Below, piece by piece: positions 36,063-45,595 of a stretch of 64,000 bases of DNA; the first letter of the stretch is position 1; each line of letters starts with the position of its first letter. The stretch is from Methanobrevibacter ruminantium. Lineage in GTDB: Archaea > Methanobacteriota > Methanobacteria > Methanobacteriales > Methanobacteriaceae. The notes under the pieces are model-generated. The model was not told where the DNA came from. It searched no databases and saw nothing but the letters and a program-made list of their open reading frames with translations. The translations under genes were made by a program, and so were the position numbers. The DNA lies in the NCBI RefSeq assembly GCF_016294135.1, contig NZ_JAEDCO010000001.1, positions 62,001 to 126,000 of the forward strand, given 5' to 3'.

Positions 36063-38543
36063 CTAAGCAACTTGTTTTTTAATTGGTGGCACATAACGTT
36101 TAAGCAATAGTGACAAACTAATTACTGTAACTGAACTTAATGCCATAGCTAGGCCTGCCCATTCTGGACGAAAAACTATGCCCCAAATAGGATAAAGTAT
36201 ACCTGCAGCTATAGGAACAAGTATCATATTATATGCAAATGCCCAGAATAGGTTTTCCTTGATTCTTTTCATGACCTTTTTAGAGAACTGTATTGAAGCA
36301 ACCACATTTTCAAGATCCCCTTCCATAATGACAATGTCACCGCTTTCCATAGCAATGTCTGTACCATTGCCCATAGCTACACCAACATCCGCTTGAGATA
36401 ATGCAGGAGCATCATTGATTCCATCTCCAACAAACAAGACTCTTTTTCCTTCCTTTTGAAGTTGGCGAACCTTATCGAGCTTATCATTAGGGAGCACATT
36501 TGCCATTATATTGTCAATTCCAACTGCATTCGCCACAGTGGAAGCGGTTTTTTCATTGTCTCCTGTAAGCATATATGTTTCAATGCCCATCTTATGCAAG
36601 TGATCAATGGCTGATTTGGAACTGCCTTTAATCTTATCCATTAAAGTGATTATTCCCTTGACTTCACCATCCACTGCCATTACAATGGTTGTTTTAGCAT
36701 CTGAAACAAAATCATTGAACTTATTTAAGACCTCTTCACTAACTTCCACACCTTCTGATTCCATAAGCTTAAGGTTTCCTGCAAGTACTGAAGAATCGGC
36801 ACCGTCAATTGATACATTTGCCTTTAAACCTTTACCTGTGACATTTTCAAAGTCTTCCACATCCAATAATTTAAGGTCTTCTTTTCCTTCATTTGCCAAT
36901 TTAATATTGTCTGCTTTGAATCTGTTTAATATGGATTTTGCAATTGGATGGCTTGAATTGTTTTCAACACTTGACAATATTTGAAGGAATTTGCCCTCAT
37001 CTATGTCAAAGCTTTCAATGTCAGCAACTTCAGGTTTTCCCTCAGTGATTGTACCTGTCTTATCAAATACACATACATCAACATCCTTAGAGCTTTCCAA
37101 GGTTTCCCCGTTTTTAATGAGTATTCCATATTCAGCTGCCCTTCCAACACCTACAGTAACTGCAGTTGGAGTAGCAAGACCTAGTGAACATGGACATGCA
37201 ACAACAAGCACGGATATGAGACATGTGAGCGCAAACAGCAAGCCAGAACATGCAACAAAGTACCATAATAGGAATACAATGATAGCTATTGTTAAGATAA
37301 CTGGTATGAACCAAGTCACTATCTTATTTGCAAGCCTTTGCACAGGAAGTTTAGACCCTTGTGCCTTTTCCACAAGTTGAGTGATTTGAGATAAAACTGT
37401 TTCTGAACCAATCTTTTGCGCTTCAATCTTCAATACCCCATCCTGATTGATTGTTCCTGAAAAAACATCAATTCCTGCCTTTTTAAGCTTAGGAACAGGC
37501 TCACCTGTAATCATAGCCTCATCTACATAGCTTTCACCATCAACTACAATGGAGTCTGCTGGAATCTTCTCACCAGGCTTAACAAGCAAGATGTCACCGA
37601 TATTGATATCTTCAATACCTATCTCATTTTCAACTGGATTTCCTTCTGCATCAACAGTTACTAAAGTAGCTGTTTTTGGTTGTAAACCAATAAGCTCTTT
37701 GATTGAAGAGGATGTTTTTCTTTTAGCCCTTGCTTCAAGATAACGACCTATTGTCAAGAAGGAAGGTAACATCACTGCAGATTCATAAAACATGAAACTT
37801 GAATTGAGAACAATGCCAAAAGTACCCAATACACTTGATACAAATGCTACGAGAATACCCATTGAATACATTACATCCATATCCAAGTTTTTATGCTTAA
37901 GGGAATTCCATCCTGCCTTTAAAATTGGATAGCTTACATAACAAAATGGAAAAATAGATATAATCAATGAAAGTTGACCCATAGTGAGTGGAGGAATCAT
38001 TATATGGAAGTGCATTATAGCCATTAAAATTGCTGCAAATACAAGACCTACAATGATTCTATATAATTTGCCTCTTAGATCCTTTTGATATCTTTCCTCT
38101 TCATCCATCACATCAAGTTCACCATCAAGGCCAAGATATTCAAATCCCAACATTTCAATGGTCTTTTGAATCTCCTTGAGATTAAGCATATCCCTATAAT
38201 ACTTTATGGTGACTTTTTGATTGGACAAATTAGCATTTGCCTCCACAACACCATCAACACGTGGAAGGAATCTTTCAACATTGTTTACACAGGATGCACA
38301 ATGCATGCCATCAATTTGAATTACAACTTCATCTTTTGGAACTGTAAATCCAACTGATTCAACGGTCTTATCGATTATATCAGGAGAAATCTTATCATTC
38401 AAGACAATATGTGCCTTGTTTGTATTCAAATCCACATTGATGGAATCCACTTCCTCAAGCTTGCCAAGTGATTTTTCTACAAGCAATGAGCAGGATGAGC
38501 AGTGCATGCCATCCACTGGAATATCCAATTCTTTTTGAGCCAT
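36063..38543 (-). CDS. copA: Copper-translocating P1B-type ATPase
   Basis: Pumps monovalent copper out across the membrane using ATP. 826 residues. Two N-terminal heavy-metal-associated domains have GMHCSSC near 13-19 and GMHCASC near 83-89. Then eight helices follow, with the transport motif VACPCSLGLATPTA near 445-458 (CPC, the Cu+ type), the phosphorylation site DKTGT near 492, and GDGINDAP near 705. GGAGGA precedes the ATG. It follows copZ by 127 bp in the same direction; the shared DtxR-like element lies upstream of copZ. Confidence 0.95.
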   Translation of the reverse strand: MAQKELDIPVDGMHCSSCSLLVEKSLGKLEEVDSINVDLNTNKAHIVLNDKISPDIIDKTVESVGFTVPKDEVVIQIDGMHCASCVNNVERFLPRVDGVVEANANLSNQKVTIKYYRDMLNLKEIQKTIEMLGFEYLGLDGELDVMDEEERYQKDLRGKLYRIIVGLVFAAILMAIMHFHIMIPPLTMGQLSLIISIFPFCYVSYPILKAGWNSLKHKNLDMDVMYSMGILVAFVSSVLGTFGIVLNSSFMFYESAVMLPSFLTIGRYLEARAKRKTSSSIKELIGLQPKTATLVTVDAEGNPVENEIGIEDINIGDILLVKPGEKIPADSIVVDGESYVDEAMITGEPVPKLKKAGIDVFSGTINQDGVLKIEAQKIGSETVLSQITQLVEKAQGSKLPVQRLANKIVTWFIPVILTIAIIVFLLWYFVACSGLLFALTCLISVLVVACPCSLGLATPTAVTVGVGRAAEYGILIKNGETLESSKDVDVCVFDKTGTITEGKPEVADIESFDIDEGKFLQILSSVENNSSHPIAKSILNRFKADNIKLANEGKEDLKLLDVEDFENVTGKGLKANVSIDGADSSVLAGNLKLMESEGVEVSEEVLNKFNDFVSDAKTTIVMAVDGEVKGIITLMDKIKGSSKSAIDHLHKMGIETYMLTGDNEKTASTVANAVGIDNIMANVLPNDKLDKVRQLQKEGKRVLFVGDGINDAPALSQADVGVAMGNGTDIAMESGDIVIMEGDLENVVASIQFSKKVMKRIKENLFWAFAYNMILVPIAAGILYPIWGIVFRPEWAGLAMALSSVTVISLSLLLKRYVPPIKKQVA

Positions 38544-38670
38544 ATTACTCCTCCCAATTAATCATCTGAAAAAATTAGTTTTTGAAATAAATAAAATTAT
38601 AAATAAATTATCGGAATATGAACAGAAAAATTAATGAAAATAAAAAAAATAGTTTAAAAAACCATTTTAA

Positions 38671-38883
38671 TTATTCTACATCAAATCCTGCTTCCTTAAC
38701 AGCACCTGCTAAGTCCACATCGGATACTTTTTCATTGTCATATTCGACTTCTACTTTATTAGCATCTAAATCTACAACAGCAGATTCTACACCATCCAAA
38801 TCCATCATGCAAAGTTCAACTGCTTTTGCACATGAAGGACAGTGCATTCCGACGACTTTTACTTCTTTTTTATCGATTGCCAT
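38671..38883 (-). CDS. copZ: Copper chaperone, heavy-metal-associated domain protein
   Basis: A 70-residue ferredoxin-like HMA domain, soluble. GMHCPSC places the metal-binding cysteines at 15 and 18. It would deliver Cu+ to the HMA domains of CopA, encoded downstream. AGGTGA lies before the ATG. An unusual point is the cysteine and methionine-rich helix after the site (VELCMMDLDG). The promoter is expected at 38951-38975. Confidence 0.88.
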   Translation of the reverse strand: MAIDKKEVKVVGMHCPSCAKAVELCMMDLDGVESAVVDLDANKVEVEYDNEKVSDVDLAGAVKEAGFDVE

Positions 38884-38950
38884 ATTTTCACCTTTAAATT
38901 CTTAATATATAATCTATTATTGTTTTATATAATTATATATATCGAAACAT

Positions 38951-38975
38951 AATATAAAGTTTTGGTATGCCTAAA
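38951..38975 (-). promoter_or_regulatory. DtxR-like operator and TATA box upstream of copZ-copA
   Basis: On the minus strand TTTAGGCATACCAAA (38961-38975) is an imperfect palindrome of the DtxR/MntR metal-repressor type, followed directly by the TATA-like ACTTTATATT (38951-38960), placing the operator over the BRE. A nearly identical 28-bp segment lies upstream of the methyltransferase gene near 48793-48820. Confidence 0.6.
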
Positions 38976-39100
38976 TATCTTATAAATAGTATTTTAAACA
39001 ATATTCAAGAATTTATAGATAAATTGAAAACAATTCATAAAAATAGAAAAATACCCTCATATTAAAAAAATAGTATGGTATTAAATATAAATAATTTATC

Positions 39101-39354
39101 ATGCCTAACGCAGATCTTATTCAAGAACTTATGAAGCAAGCTAACTTGACAGAAGACCAAGGAAATATCGTTAGCGATATTTTTGCACAAAAAACTTCAC
39201 CGCAGGTGGTGGAGCGGAAGACGTGATAGTTAACTTGATTGCTGAGAAACTAGGAGTAGATAAAGCAAGAGCTAAAGACATTTACGATATCGGTGTGACT
39301 GTTCTTACTACTACTGGTATCTTGGACAAAATTAAAGGAATTTTTAAGAGATAA
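39101..39354 (+). pseudogene. Small conserved-looking ORF, frameshifted (about 84 residues)
   Basis: Starts at ATG 39101 (MPNADLIQELMKQANLTEDQ) and breaks in a run of six A at 39189-39194. Adding one A continues as NFTAGGGAEDVIVNLIAEKLGVD and ends GILDKIKGIFKR at 39354. The result is a helical, soluble protein of unknown function. The ATG follows TAAATATAAATAATTTATC with no ribosome-binding site, so possibly leaderless. The good terminator over its stop argues that this is, or recently was, a real gene. Confidence 0.6.
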
Positions 39355-39379
39355 TAATTTTATTATCTCTTATTTTTTT
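39346..39379 (+). terminator. Terminator overlapping the stop codon of the 39101 ORF
   Basis: AAGAGATAATAA and TTATTATCTCTT pair (up to 12 bp, 39346-39371; the innermost pairs form the loop), followed by ATTTTTTT. The stop codon TAA (39352-39354) is in the 5' arm. Confidence 0.75.
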
Positions 39380-39418
39380 AAAAAAATAAGTTATTTTTCT
39401 GATTTTAACTTCATCCCT

Positions 39419-39454
39419 ATTTAAAAAACTATTTTTAAGCTGCTTAAAAAATAG
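39419..39454 (-). terminator. Terminator overlapping the amidohydrolase stop codon
   Basis: Arms CTATTTTTAAG and CTTAAAAAATAG (39429-39454, one bulged base) around a 3-nt loop. On the minus strand the hairpin is followed by TTTTTT. The stop codon (39444-39446) lies in the arm. Confidence 0.65.
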
Positions 39455-40691
39455 GATTATGCTTTAGGATTTCTCCATCTTGAATTACAGTCAAAATATT
39501 ATCATTATTTTCTAAAGACTCAATTTTATCAATTGGGTTCTCTTTTACAATAATCATATCCGCTATTTTACCTACTTCAATGGAACCTAAGTCATTTTCC
39601 TGATTGAAGAATCTTGCACCTTCAATTGTTCCTGCTTGAATAGCTTCAAGTGGACTTAATCCTACATCAACAAGGTATTTCAACTCACCGAGGTTTCTTC
39701 CATGGTCTATTACACCACAGTCAGAACCCATTAGGAAACTCACTCCCTCTTCATAAGCGGTAGCTATGTTTTCCTTTTGTATTTTAACAACTTCTTTAAG
39801 TTTTTTTACCTTGTCATCTGCAAAATTATCCCAAACTGGGAAACCTTCTTTAATTAATGTGTGGTGTACAACCAATGTTGGAGTTAGATACATTCTCTTT
39901 TTGGCAAGTAGCTGTGAAATCTTCTTATCAATGAAAGTACCATGTTCAATGGATTTTACACCCGCTTTCGCACATCTTTCAATTCCTTCCAAACTATGAC
40001 AATGGGCAACTACTTTCAAATTATGATTTTCAGCCTCATCAACAATTGTTTTAAGCTCTTTCTTATTGAATTGTGCAATGTCTGGGGAAGTGTATGGAGA
40101 TAGAATGCCCCCACTTGCCATGATCTTGATGAAATCAGCACGTGCCCTAATGACTTCACGGGTTTTCCTTAAAACTCCTTCAATTCCATCACAGGTTCCT
40201 ACTGGAAAACCAGGATATGCAATTTCCATATCAAATCCTGAATTTAGATAATGGTCAAAATGCCCTCCTGTAATGGCTAAAGGCTTTATTGAAATATTCA
40301 ATCTTGGAGCTGGGAAAATCTTCTTTTCCTGTGCCATTTTTACTCCAATGTCTGCCAGCCCTGTATCACGAACTGTAGTGACACCTGCGTCAATGGTTGC
40401 ATTCATATTTGAAATAGCATTATAAAAGTAATAGGATAAAGGATCTTTCATCATATCCTCTTTATGAAATCCATTTGCCATGACATGGGCATGTGAATCT
40501 ATAAAACCTGGCAAAAGATAGTTATCTTCACCATCTATTACAATATGGTCTTTGTAAAGGGAAGATTCCTCTGTATGCAATGACTTGATTCTGCCATTTT
40601 CAATTAATACATGACGCTCTTCAAGAGGTTCCTCACTAAAAGGATTGATGATGTTTACATTTTTAATATAAATAGAAGACATTTTTTTCAT
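39444..40691 (-). CDS. Metal-dependent amidohydrolase
   Basis: A 415-residue amidohydrolase-superfamily enzyme. LPGFIDSHAHVM near residues 56-67 gives the HxH metal site. Later come VVAHCHSLEGIERCAKAGVKSIEHGT near 225-250 (in part) with two more metal histidines, and MGSDCGV near 320 with the catalytic Asp. The layout matches the imidazolonepropionase/prolidase-like amidohydrolases (Sgx-type), which hydrolyse dipeptides or cyclic amides; substrate not predictable. ATGs exist at 40691 and 40682; a weak GAGATGA favours the second. Standalone. Confidence 0.82.
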   Translation of the reverse strand: MKKMSSIYIKNVNIINPFSEEPLEERHVLIENGRIKSLHTEESSLYKDHIVIDGEDNYLLPGFIDSHAHVMANGFHKEDMMKDPLSYYFYNAISNMNATIDAGVTTVRDTGLADIGVKMAQEKKIFPAPRLNISIKPLAITGGHFDHYLNSGFDMEIAYPGFPVGTCDGIEGVLRKTREVIRARADFIKIMASGGILSPYTSPDIAQFNKKELKTIVDEAENHNLKVVAHCHSLEGIERCAKAGVKSIEHGTFIDKKISQLLAKKRMYLTPTLVVHHTLIKEGFPVWDNFADDKVKKLKEVVKIQKENIATAYEEGVSFLMGSDCGVIDHGRNLGELKYLVDVGLSPLEAIQAGTIEGARFFNQENDLGSIEVGKIADMIIVKENPIDKIESLENNDNILTVIQDGEILKHNPIF

Positions 40692-40774
40692 CTCTAATAA
40701 ATCAATATAAAATAATCAAATAAAAATAATCCAACTAATTATCCGTGCAAAATAAATTAAATAAATTAAATTAA

Positions 40775-41164
40775 TTATAATAAAGTTATTTTACCGTTAT
40801 CACTGTCTACTTCAACCATTTGTCCATTTACCAATTCTTCAACGCTTGATGGAGAATCCACCATTGGAATATCAGACATGATTGCACCAGTTGCTATAAT
40901 AGGTTCTGCTTTTAGGCAAATAATTGCTTTAGGAGAGGTATTGTTTTTCATCATTTGGAATATTACATAAGACCCGACAGTAGAGCCTTTCCCTCCTGGA
41001 ATGAAAAGCACCTTATCCTTAATGGATTCCCCTTTGAGTTCATGATTTGGGTCAATGACTACACCAGTTTCAGGGTCTACTCCACCTAAAAAACTGATAG
41101 CCTCACCAGATACAATTAATTCCCCTTCTGCTTTTCCTTTAGAAATATTTCTGCATTCAATCAT
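40775..41164 (-). CDS. Phosphomevalonate dehydratase small subunit (aconitase X swivel domain, DUF126)
   Basis: A 129-residue swivelling-domain protein. PGGKGSTVGSYVIFQMMKN near residues 56-74 and ECRNISKGKAEGELIVS at the start are the DUF126/AcnX hallmarks. In archaea this small subunit pairs with the AcnX large subunit to dehydrate 5-phosphomevalonate in the archaeal mevalonate pathway for isoprenoid lipids. The large subunit is not in this window. GTGAT precedes the ATG. Confidence 0.85.
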   Translation of the reverse strand: MIECRNISKGKAEGELIVSGEAISFLGGVDPETGVVIDPNHELKGESIKDKVLFIPGGKGSTVGSYVIFQMMKNNTSPKAIICLKAEPIIATGAIMSDIPMVDSPSSVEELVNGQMVEVDSDNGKITLL

Positions 41165-41357
41165 AAAATCACATATGAAAATAAATTTATATAAAAAATT
41201 GATAACTCCTTAAAAATTATCTTTAATCATAATTAATTTATTAATTCTATTATAAAAATTTTAAAAATTTTATTTAAAAAATTTAAAAAAATTTATAAAT
41301 TATTAAAATATATTTAAAAATAATAGTCATAAAAATATGACTAAATTAGGTGATATC

Positions 41358-42158
41358 ATGAATCGTTTAGAAAATAAAGTAGCAATTGTAACAGGTTCAA
41401 CAAGTGGGATAGGCATCGGTATTGCAAAACTCTATGCTGCAGAAGGTGCAACAGTTGTAATCTGTGGAAGAAGAGAAGAAAGAGGTCAAGAAATCGTTGA
41501 TGAAATCAAAGAAGTAGGGGGAGAAGCATTCTTCCACTTTATGGACCTTGACGATATTTCTTCAATTGAAACATTGTTCAAAGATGTTAATGAAAAATGT
41601 GGAAAAATCGACATTCTCGTAAACAATGCAGCTAATGTAAGCCTCCAAGACGGTTCTGTAACTGAACTAACTCTTGAAATGTGGGATGCTATGTTTACCA
41701 GTGACCTTAGAGGAACATTCTTTGCAATAAAAACCGTTATTCCATACATGCAGGAAAATGGAGGAGGTTCAATTGTCAATATTGGTTCTATGGCATCTAC
41801 CGGAGGGGACCTCGGTGCAACAGCATATGCATGTGCAAAAGCAGGTATTGATATGTTAACCTCTTGCGTAGCTCTCCAATATGGTAAAGATGACATTCGT
41901 TGCAACTGTGTTCGTCCAGGCCTTATCATAACCCCACAAAATGAAGCTCTTGTTGCACAGGAATTAAAAGACATCTTCCTTAGCAATATTGAAGTAAATA
42001 GATATGGTTGCCCAGAAGATATCGGACATGCTTGTGTTTTCTTTGGATCAGATGAAAGCGCATATGTCACTGGACAAATCATCAATGTTGATGGTGGTAT
42101 GAACTCACACGTACCTACTGTTGGTCAATTCCGTGAACTAAGTTCTAGAACCTGGTAA
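41358..42158 (+). CDS. Short-chain dehydrogenase/reductase
   Basis: A 266-residue classical SDR oxidoreductase. TGSTSGIGIGIA near 12-23 binds NAD(P); NNAANVS near 90-96 is present. The catalytic Ser is in IGSMAST near 142, and the Tyr/Lys pair in YACAKAG near 158. GRREERG after strand beta-2 (Arg at the tip) suggests NADPH preference. It resembles glucose/hydroxysteroid-type SDRs; substrate unknown. Start chosen at the ATG at 41358, with AGGTGAT just upstream rather than the ATG at 41337. A broken MarR gene follows. Confidence 0.88.
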   Translation: MNRLENKVAIVTGSTSGIGIGIAKLYAAEGATVVICGRREERGQEIVDEIKEVGGEAFFHFMDLDDISSIETLFKDVNEKCGKIDILVNNAANVSLQDGSVTELTLEMWDAMFTSDLRGTFFAIKTVIPYMQENGGGSIVNIGSMASTGGDLGATAYACAKAGIDMLTSCVALQYGKDDIRCNCVRPGLIITPQNEALVAQELKDIFLSNIEVNRYGCPEDIGHACVFFGSDESAYVTGQIINVDGGMNSHVPTVGQFRELSSRTW

Positions 42159-42229
42159 AAAATAAAAAGAAATTTTTATCAAAAATTTTAATAAGATTAA
42201 CAACCAATATTTTTATAGGTGAAATTTCT

Positions 42230-42655
42230 ATGACTAATGCAGAATTGGCTTTTAAAACTGGAAGCATATTTAATAAAAAGATTACTGCTGCCTTTTGGTC
42301 CTCATTCAAAGGAAAATATGGCAGGGCTCAAGTTGAAGTGTTAGTATTTCTTTCAGAAGTTGAATCTGCTTAGGCATCAGAAATTGCAAGGGAATTGAAC
42401 ATATCTAAACAGCATGTTTCACTGATTTTAAAAGAATTCATTTCAGATGGATATGTGGAAACTGTCAGCAATCCAAATGATAAAAGAGCAAACCTTGTAT
42501 CTATTAGTAAATTAGGACAAGAATTCCTAAATGAACATGTTGAAATAAGTAATCAGGTTTTTAATGATATTGTATCAAAACTGAATGAAGAAGATAAAAA
42601 GAAATTTCTTGATGCAATGGACACAATATTTACTATACTCAATAATGTAGAATAA
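42230..42655 (+). pseudogene. MarR family regulator with in-frame TAG
   Basis: Open frame of 142 codons starting at ATG 42230 (GGTGA upstream) and interrupted only by TAG at 42371-42373. Before it: AELAFKTGSIFNKK and QVEVLVFLSEVESA. After it: ASEIARELNISKQHVSLILKEF, a MarR recognition helix, and the wing SNPNDKRANLVSISKLG. Reading frame is otherwise perfect, so a single substitution created the stop. Downstream of the SDR gene, which it may once have controlled. Confidence 0.8.
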
Positions 42656-42854
42656 ACAATATCGAAAAAACCTATTTACAACTTCTTTTATTATAATTAA
42701 CCCCTTTAACGATAGTTTTGAATATCATAAGTGATATAACATTTGATATAAATTTTATTTCAAGATTTAATTAAGTTAATTACGAAAATTATTATATGCT
42801 AAAAATAAAATACTAATTAACTGTAATTATTAAAATGAGATTAGGTTTGAGAAA

Positions 42855-43697
42855 ATGAGTAAAACAACAAAAATTTTAACTATTCAAGATATTTCATGCT
42901 ATGGGCAGTGCTCAATAACTGTTGCACTTCCTGTAATTTCTGCTTTTGGAATAGAAACTGCAGTTCTTCCTTCTGCGGTTCTATCTACACATACTTCAGG
43001 TTTCACAGACTTTACTGTGAGAGACTTAACTGAAGACCTTCCTGAAATTAGAAAACATTGGGAAAAGGAAGGAATATCCTTTGATGCCATTTATACTGGT
43101 TTTATTGCATCAAAAGAACAATTGGATTACATTAAAGACATTATAGACTCAAGATTAAATGACAATGGACTGGTCTTCGTTGACCCTGCTATGGCAGACC
43201 ATGGAGAGTTCTACAATGGGTTTGACCAGGAATTCGCAGATGCAATGGGAGAACTTTGTAAGTTAGGAGATTACATTCTTCCTAATACAACTGAAGCTTG
43301 CTATATACTTCACAAACCGTGGAAGGAAACATTTTCAAAAGAGGAAATGCTTGAAATGGCTAAAGAGCTTTCACAATTCACTAAAAGATATGTTATCCTA
43401 AAAGGTTATGAAAGCGATGAGAAAATGAAAATGATTGTTTTAGATAAGCAAGAGGAAACCATTGAAATCGTATACAATGATAAAATAGACTATGTTAGTC
43501 ATGGTACTGGCGATGTCTTTGCTTCATCATTTGTAGGATCTGTAATGTTAGGAAAATCCCCTTCATCTGCAGCAAAAGTGGCTGGAGAATTTACTAAAAA
43601 GGCAATTGAAAAAACAATTGGGGATAAGACTCATACATATGGAGTTAAATTTGAACAAGCAATTCCAGAACTGTATAATCTATTAAAAACCCTTTAA
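42855..43697 (+). CDS. Pyridoxal/pyridoxamine-type kinase (PdxK/ThiD-like)
   Basis: A 280-residue ribokinase-fold kinase. ILTIQDISCYGQCSITVALPV opens the protein in the PdxY/PdxK manner. The active-site anion hole and base lie in SHGTGDVFASSFVGS near 215-229; DPAMADHGEFY near 112 binds substrate/ATP. It would phosphorylate pyridoxal compounds, but related enzymes also accept hydroxymethylpyrimidine. Its direct neighbour is a cytX-type HMP permease gene 26 bp downstream, so HMP salvage is a real alternative. Confidence 0.83.
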   Translation: MSKTTKILTIQDISCYGQCSITVALPVISAFGIETAVLPSAVLSTHTSGFTDFTVRDLTEDLPEIRKHWEKEGISFDAIYTGFIASKEQLDYIKDIIDSRLNDNGLVFVDPAMADHGEFYNGFDQEFADAMGELCKLGDYILPNTTEACYILHKPWKETFSKEEMLEMAKELSQFTKRYVILKGYESDEKMKMIVLDKQEETIEIVYNDKIDYVSHGTGDVFASSFVGSVMLGKSPSSAAKVAGEFTKKAIEKTIGDKTHTYGVKFEQAIPELYNLLKTL

Positions 43698-43723
43698 ATT
43701 AACTAATTTTAAAGGGGAATACT

Positions 43724-44924
43724 ATGGAAAATCGTACTGGCCTTTTTTCAAATGGAGTTATCTGGTTTGGGGTTGCAGTCTCTGTTTCAGAAATAGAAGC
43801 AGGGATACAACTTGCTTCTTCATCTCCAATTGATTCCATTTGGCTTCCATTGGTGCTTGGACACATTATAGGTGGAATATTGCTATTTTTCACTGGATTG
43901 GTAGGTGCACGCCTAAGAGTGAATGCTATGGAGACCATCAAATCTACTTTTGGGGAATATGGTTCCAAATTCTTTTCTTCGTTGAATGTGATGCAGCTTA
44001 TAGCATGGGTCGCTGTGCTGAATGCCCAAGGTGCAGCAGCTATGATGGGATTGAATTTGCCGATATCCTTCACTTTAACATGCATAATTCTCTCTAATCA
44101 TTGCAATATGGGTTTATATTGGACTTTACCGCTTATCAAAAGTAACCACTGTAATGATGGTGGTGCTGACAATATTGTTGGCAATCCTATCCTTTAAGCT
44201 ATTGGGAGGAAACATAACAAATTCATTGCCTATTGCATCCTTTGCAAGCACAAATTCAGCACCGTTAAGCTTTTGGAACATCTTTGAAATATCAATAGCT
44301 ATGCCTATCTCATGGCTTCCGGTAATTTCAGACTATACTAAGGATGTTGAAAATCCAGTCAACGGAACAATGATTTCTGCAGTTGCATACACTATAGCAA
44401 GCCTTTGGATGTACATTTTAGGTATGCAAATCGTTGGAATTGGAACAACAAGCATTGCACAGTCAATACTTATGGCAGGTCTTGGAGCTACAGGAGTGAT
44501 TATCCTAGTGCTTTCAACTGTAACTTCCAACTTTGTAGCAGCAAATTCAGCAGGAGAATCTGCAAAAGCTATCGTTAATAGAATCAATCCTAGAATTGCA
44601 GGAGTTGTAGTGAGCATATTAAGTTGTGTACTTGCCATTTCTGGAATCATGGATCATTACATTGGATTTTTATATCTTATCGCTTCAGTGTTTGCCCCAA
44701 TGGCAGCAGTGCTTCTGGTTTCATTTTATCTTTCAAAAGAGGAGAGTGGAAATGCAAAGACCTGGTATTGGAACCTATTTGCATGGTTTGCAGGATTTAT
44801 TGTCTATCAAGTGACTGTAGGACTTGATTCAATTCCATTAGGTCCAACATTGCTTGCCATAATTGTATCTGCTGTACTTGCTTATATCGGAGTTTTAGTA
44901 AAAAATAAGTCTCAAGCAATTTAA
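43724..44924 (+). pseudogene. cytX: CytX-like hydroxymethylpyrimidine permease (NCS1 family), frameshifted
   Basis: A complete NCS1 transporter of about 400 residues except for one missing base near 44092-44096. The first frame has MENRTGLFSNGVIWFGVAVSVSEIEAG and runs out of frame after FTLTCIILS. The second resumes with LIIAIWVYIGLYRLSKVTTVMM and ends at 44924. EISIAMPISWLPVISDYTKDVENP is a recognisable NCS1/CytX segment. CytX is linked to thiamine pyrimidine (HMP) uptake in bacteria. It follows the PdxK/ThiD-like kinase; uptake plus phosphorylation would be a coherent pair. I saw no TPP riboswitch upstream. Confidence 0.8.
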
Positions 44925-44982
44925 TTGAAGCGTGAAAGTGTATTGGAAATGTATAAATATGCTTTGATAAAAAATAATAATT

Positions 44983-45564
44983 ATGGCTATAGAAAATTTT
45001 ATGGAAACAGGTAGGCTCGAAGCACTTTATGATGCAATCATTGCAATCATTGTAACTGTGCTAGTTTTAGAATTGCCTCAACCAGCAGCCCCAACCCTTG
45101 CATAACTTTGGGCCTTAAGGACATCTTATTTTGCATATTTGCTAAGTTTTTTAGTATGTGCTAACCTTTGGCAATACCATCATTTAATCTATAATCACGT
45201 TGAAAAAATCAATAGTAAGATAATATGGTTGAATATATTGCTAATGCTTGTATTCTCTTTGGTTCCATATTTAACAATCTTTGTAGCTAATAATCCAAAT
45301 TCATTCATTCCACAAGCATTATAGGGATTAGACTTTATTATTGCAGATATTATTTTATTTATAATGTCAAAATCATTGCTAAAAATCAACGACGAGAACA
45401 AGGATAATATAAAAGAAGCATTCAGTATCCAAGAAGCATTGCATACACCTTTAGTGATATTTGCATTTGGATTTACTTTAGCTTTATTAGGTTACCCAAT
45501 TGCAATTAGCATATGTTGTCTAATAACAGTAGTCAGGTCTATTATCACTTCTTTAAGAGATTAA
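44983..45564 (+). pseudogene. TMEM175-family potassium channel with two in-frame stops
   Basis: A 194-codon frame intact from ATG 44983 to TAA 45562-45564 except for TAA at 45103 and TAG at 45322. Sequence around the lesions: METGRLEALYDAIIAIIVTVLVLELPQP, then stop, then LWALRTSYFAYLLSFLVCANLWQYHH, then ANNPNSFIPQAL, stop, GLDFIIADIILF. This is the DUF1211/TMEM175 pattern (RLEAxxDAIxAIxxTxLVLEL) with six helices. No frameshift is needed. Two independent nonsense changes point to true inactivation. Confidence 0.8.
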
Positions 45565-45595
45565 ATGATATTTAAAATAATATTTTTAAATATAA

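Noticed and set aside
42658..42854. TPP riboswitch upstream of the kinase-cytX pair
   Set aside because: The AT-rich leader lacks the conserved TPP aptamer sequences such as CTGAGA.
43840..44827. Alternative open frames inside cytX
   Set aside because: They are shadows in other frames; the joined NCS1 transporter explains the region with a single missing base.
42371..45324. In-frame TAG codons read as pyrrolysine
   Set aside because: Neither MarR regulators nor TMEM175 channels are known pyrrolysine proteins, no pylS or tRNA-Pyl is seen here, and one of the three stops is TAA. Nonsense mutation is simpler.
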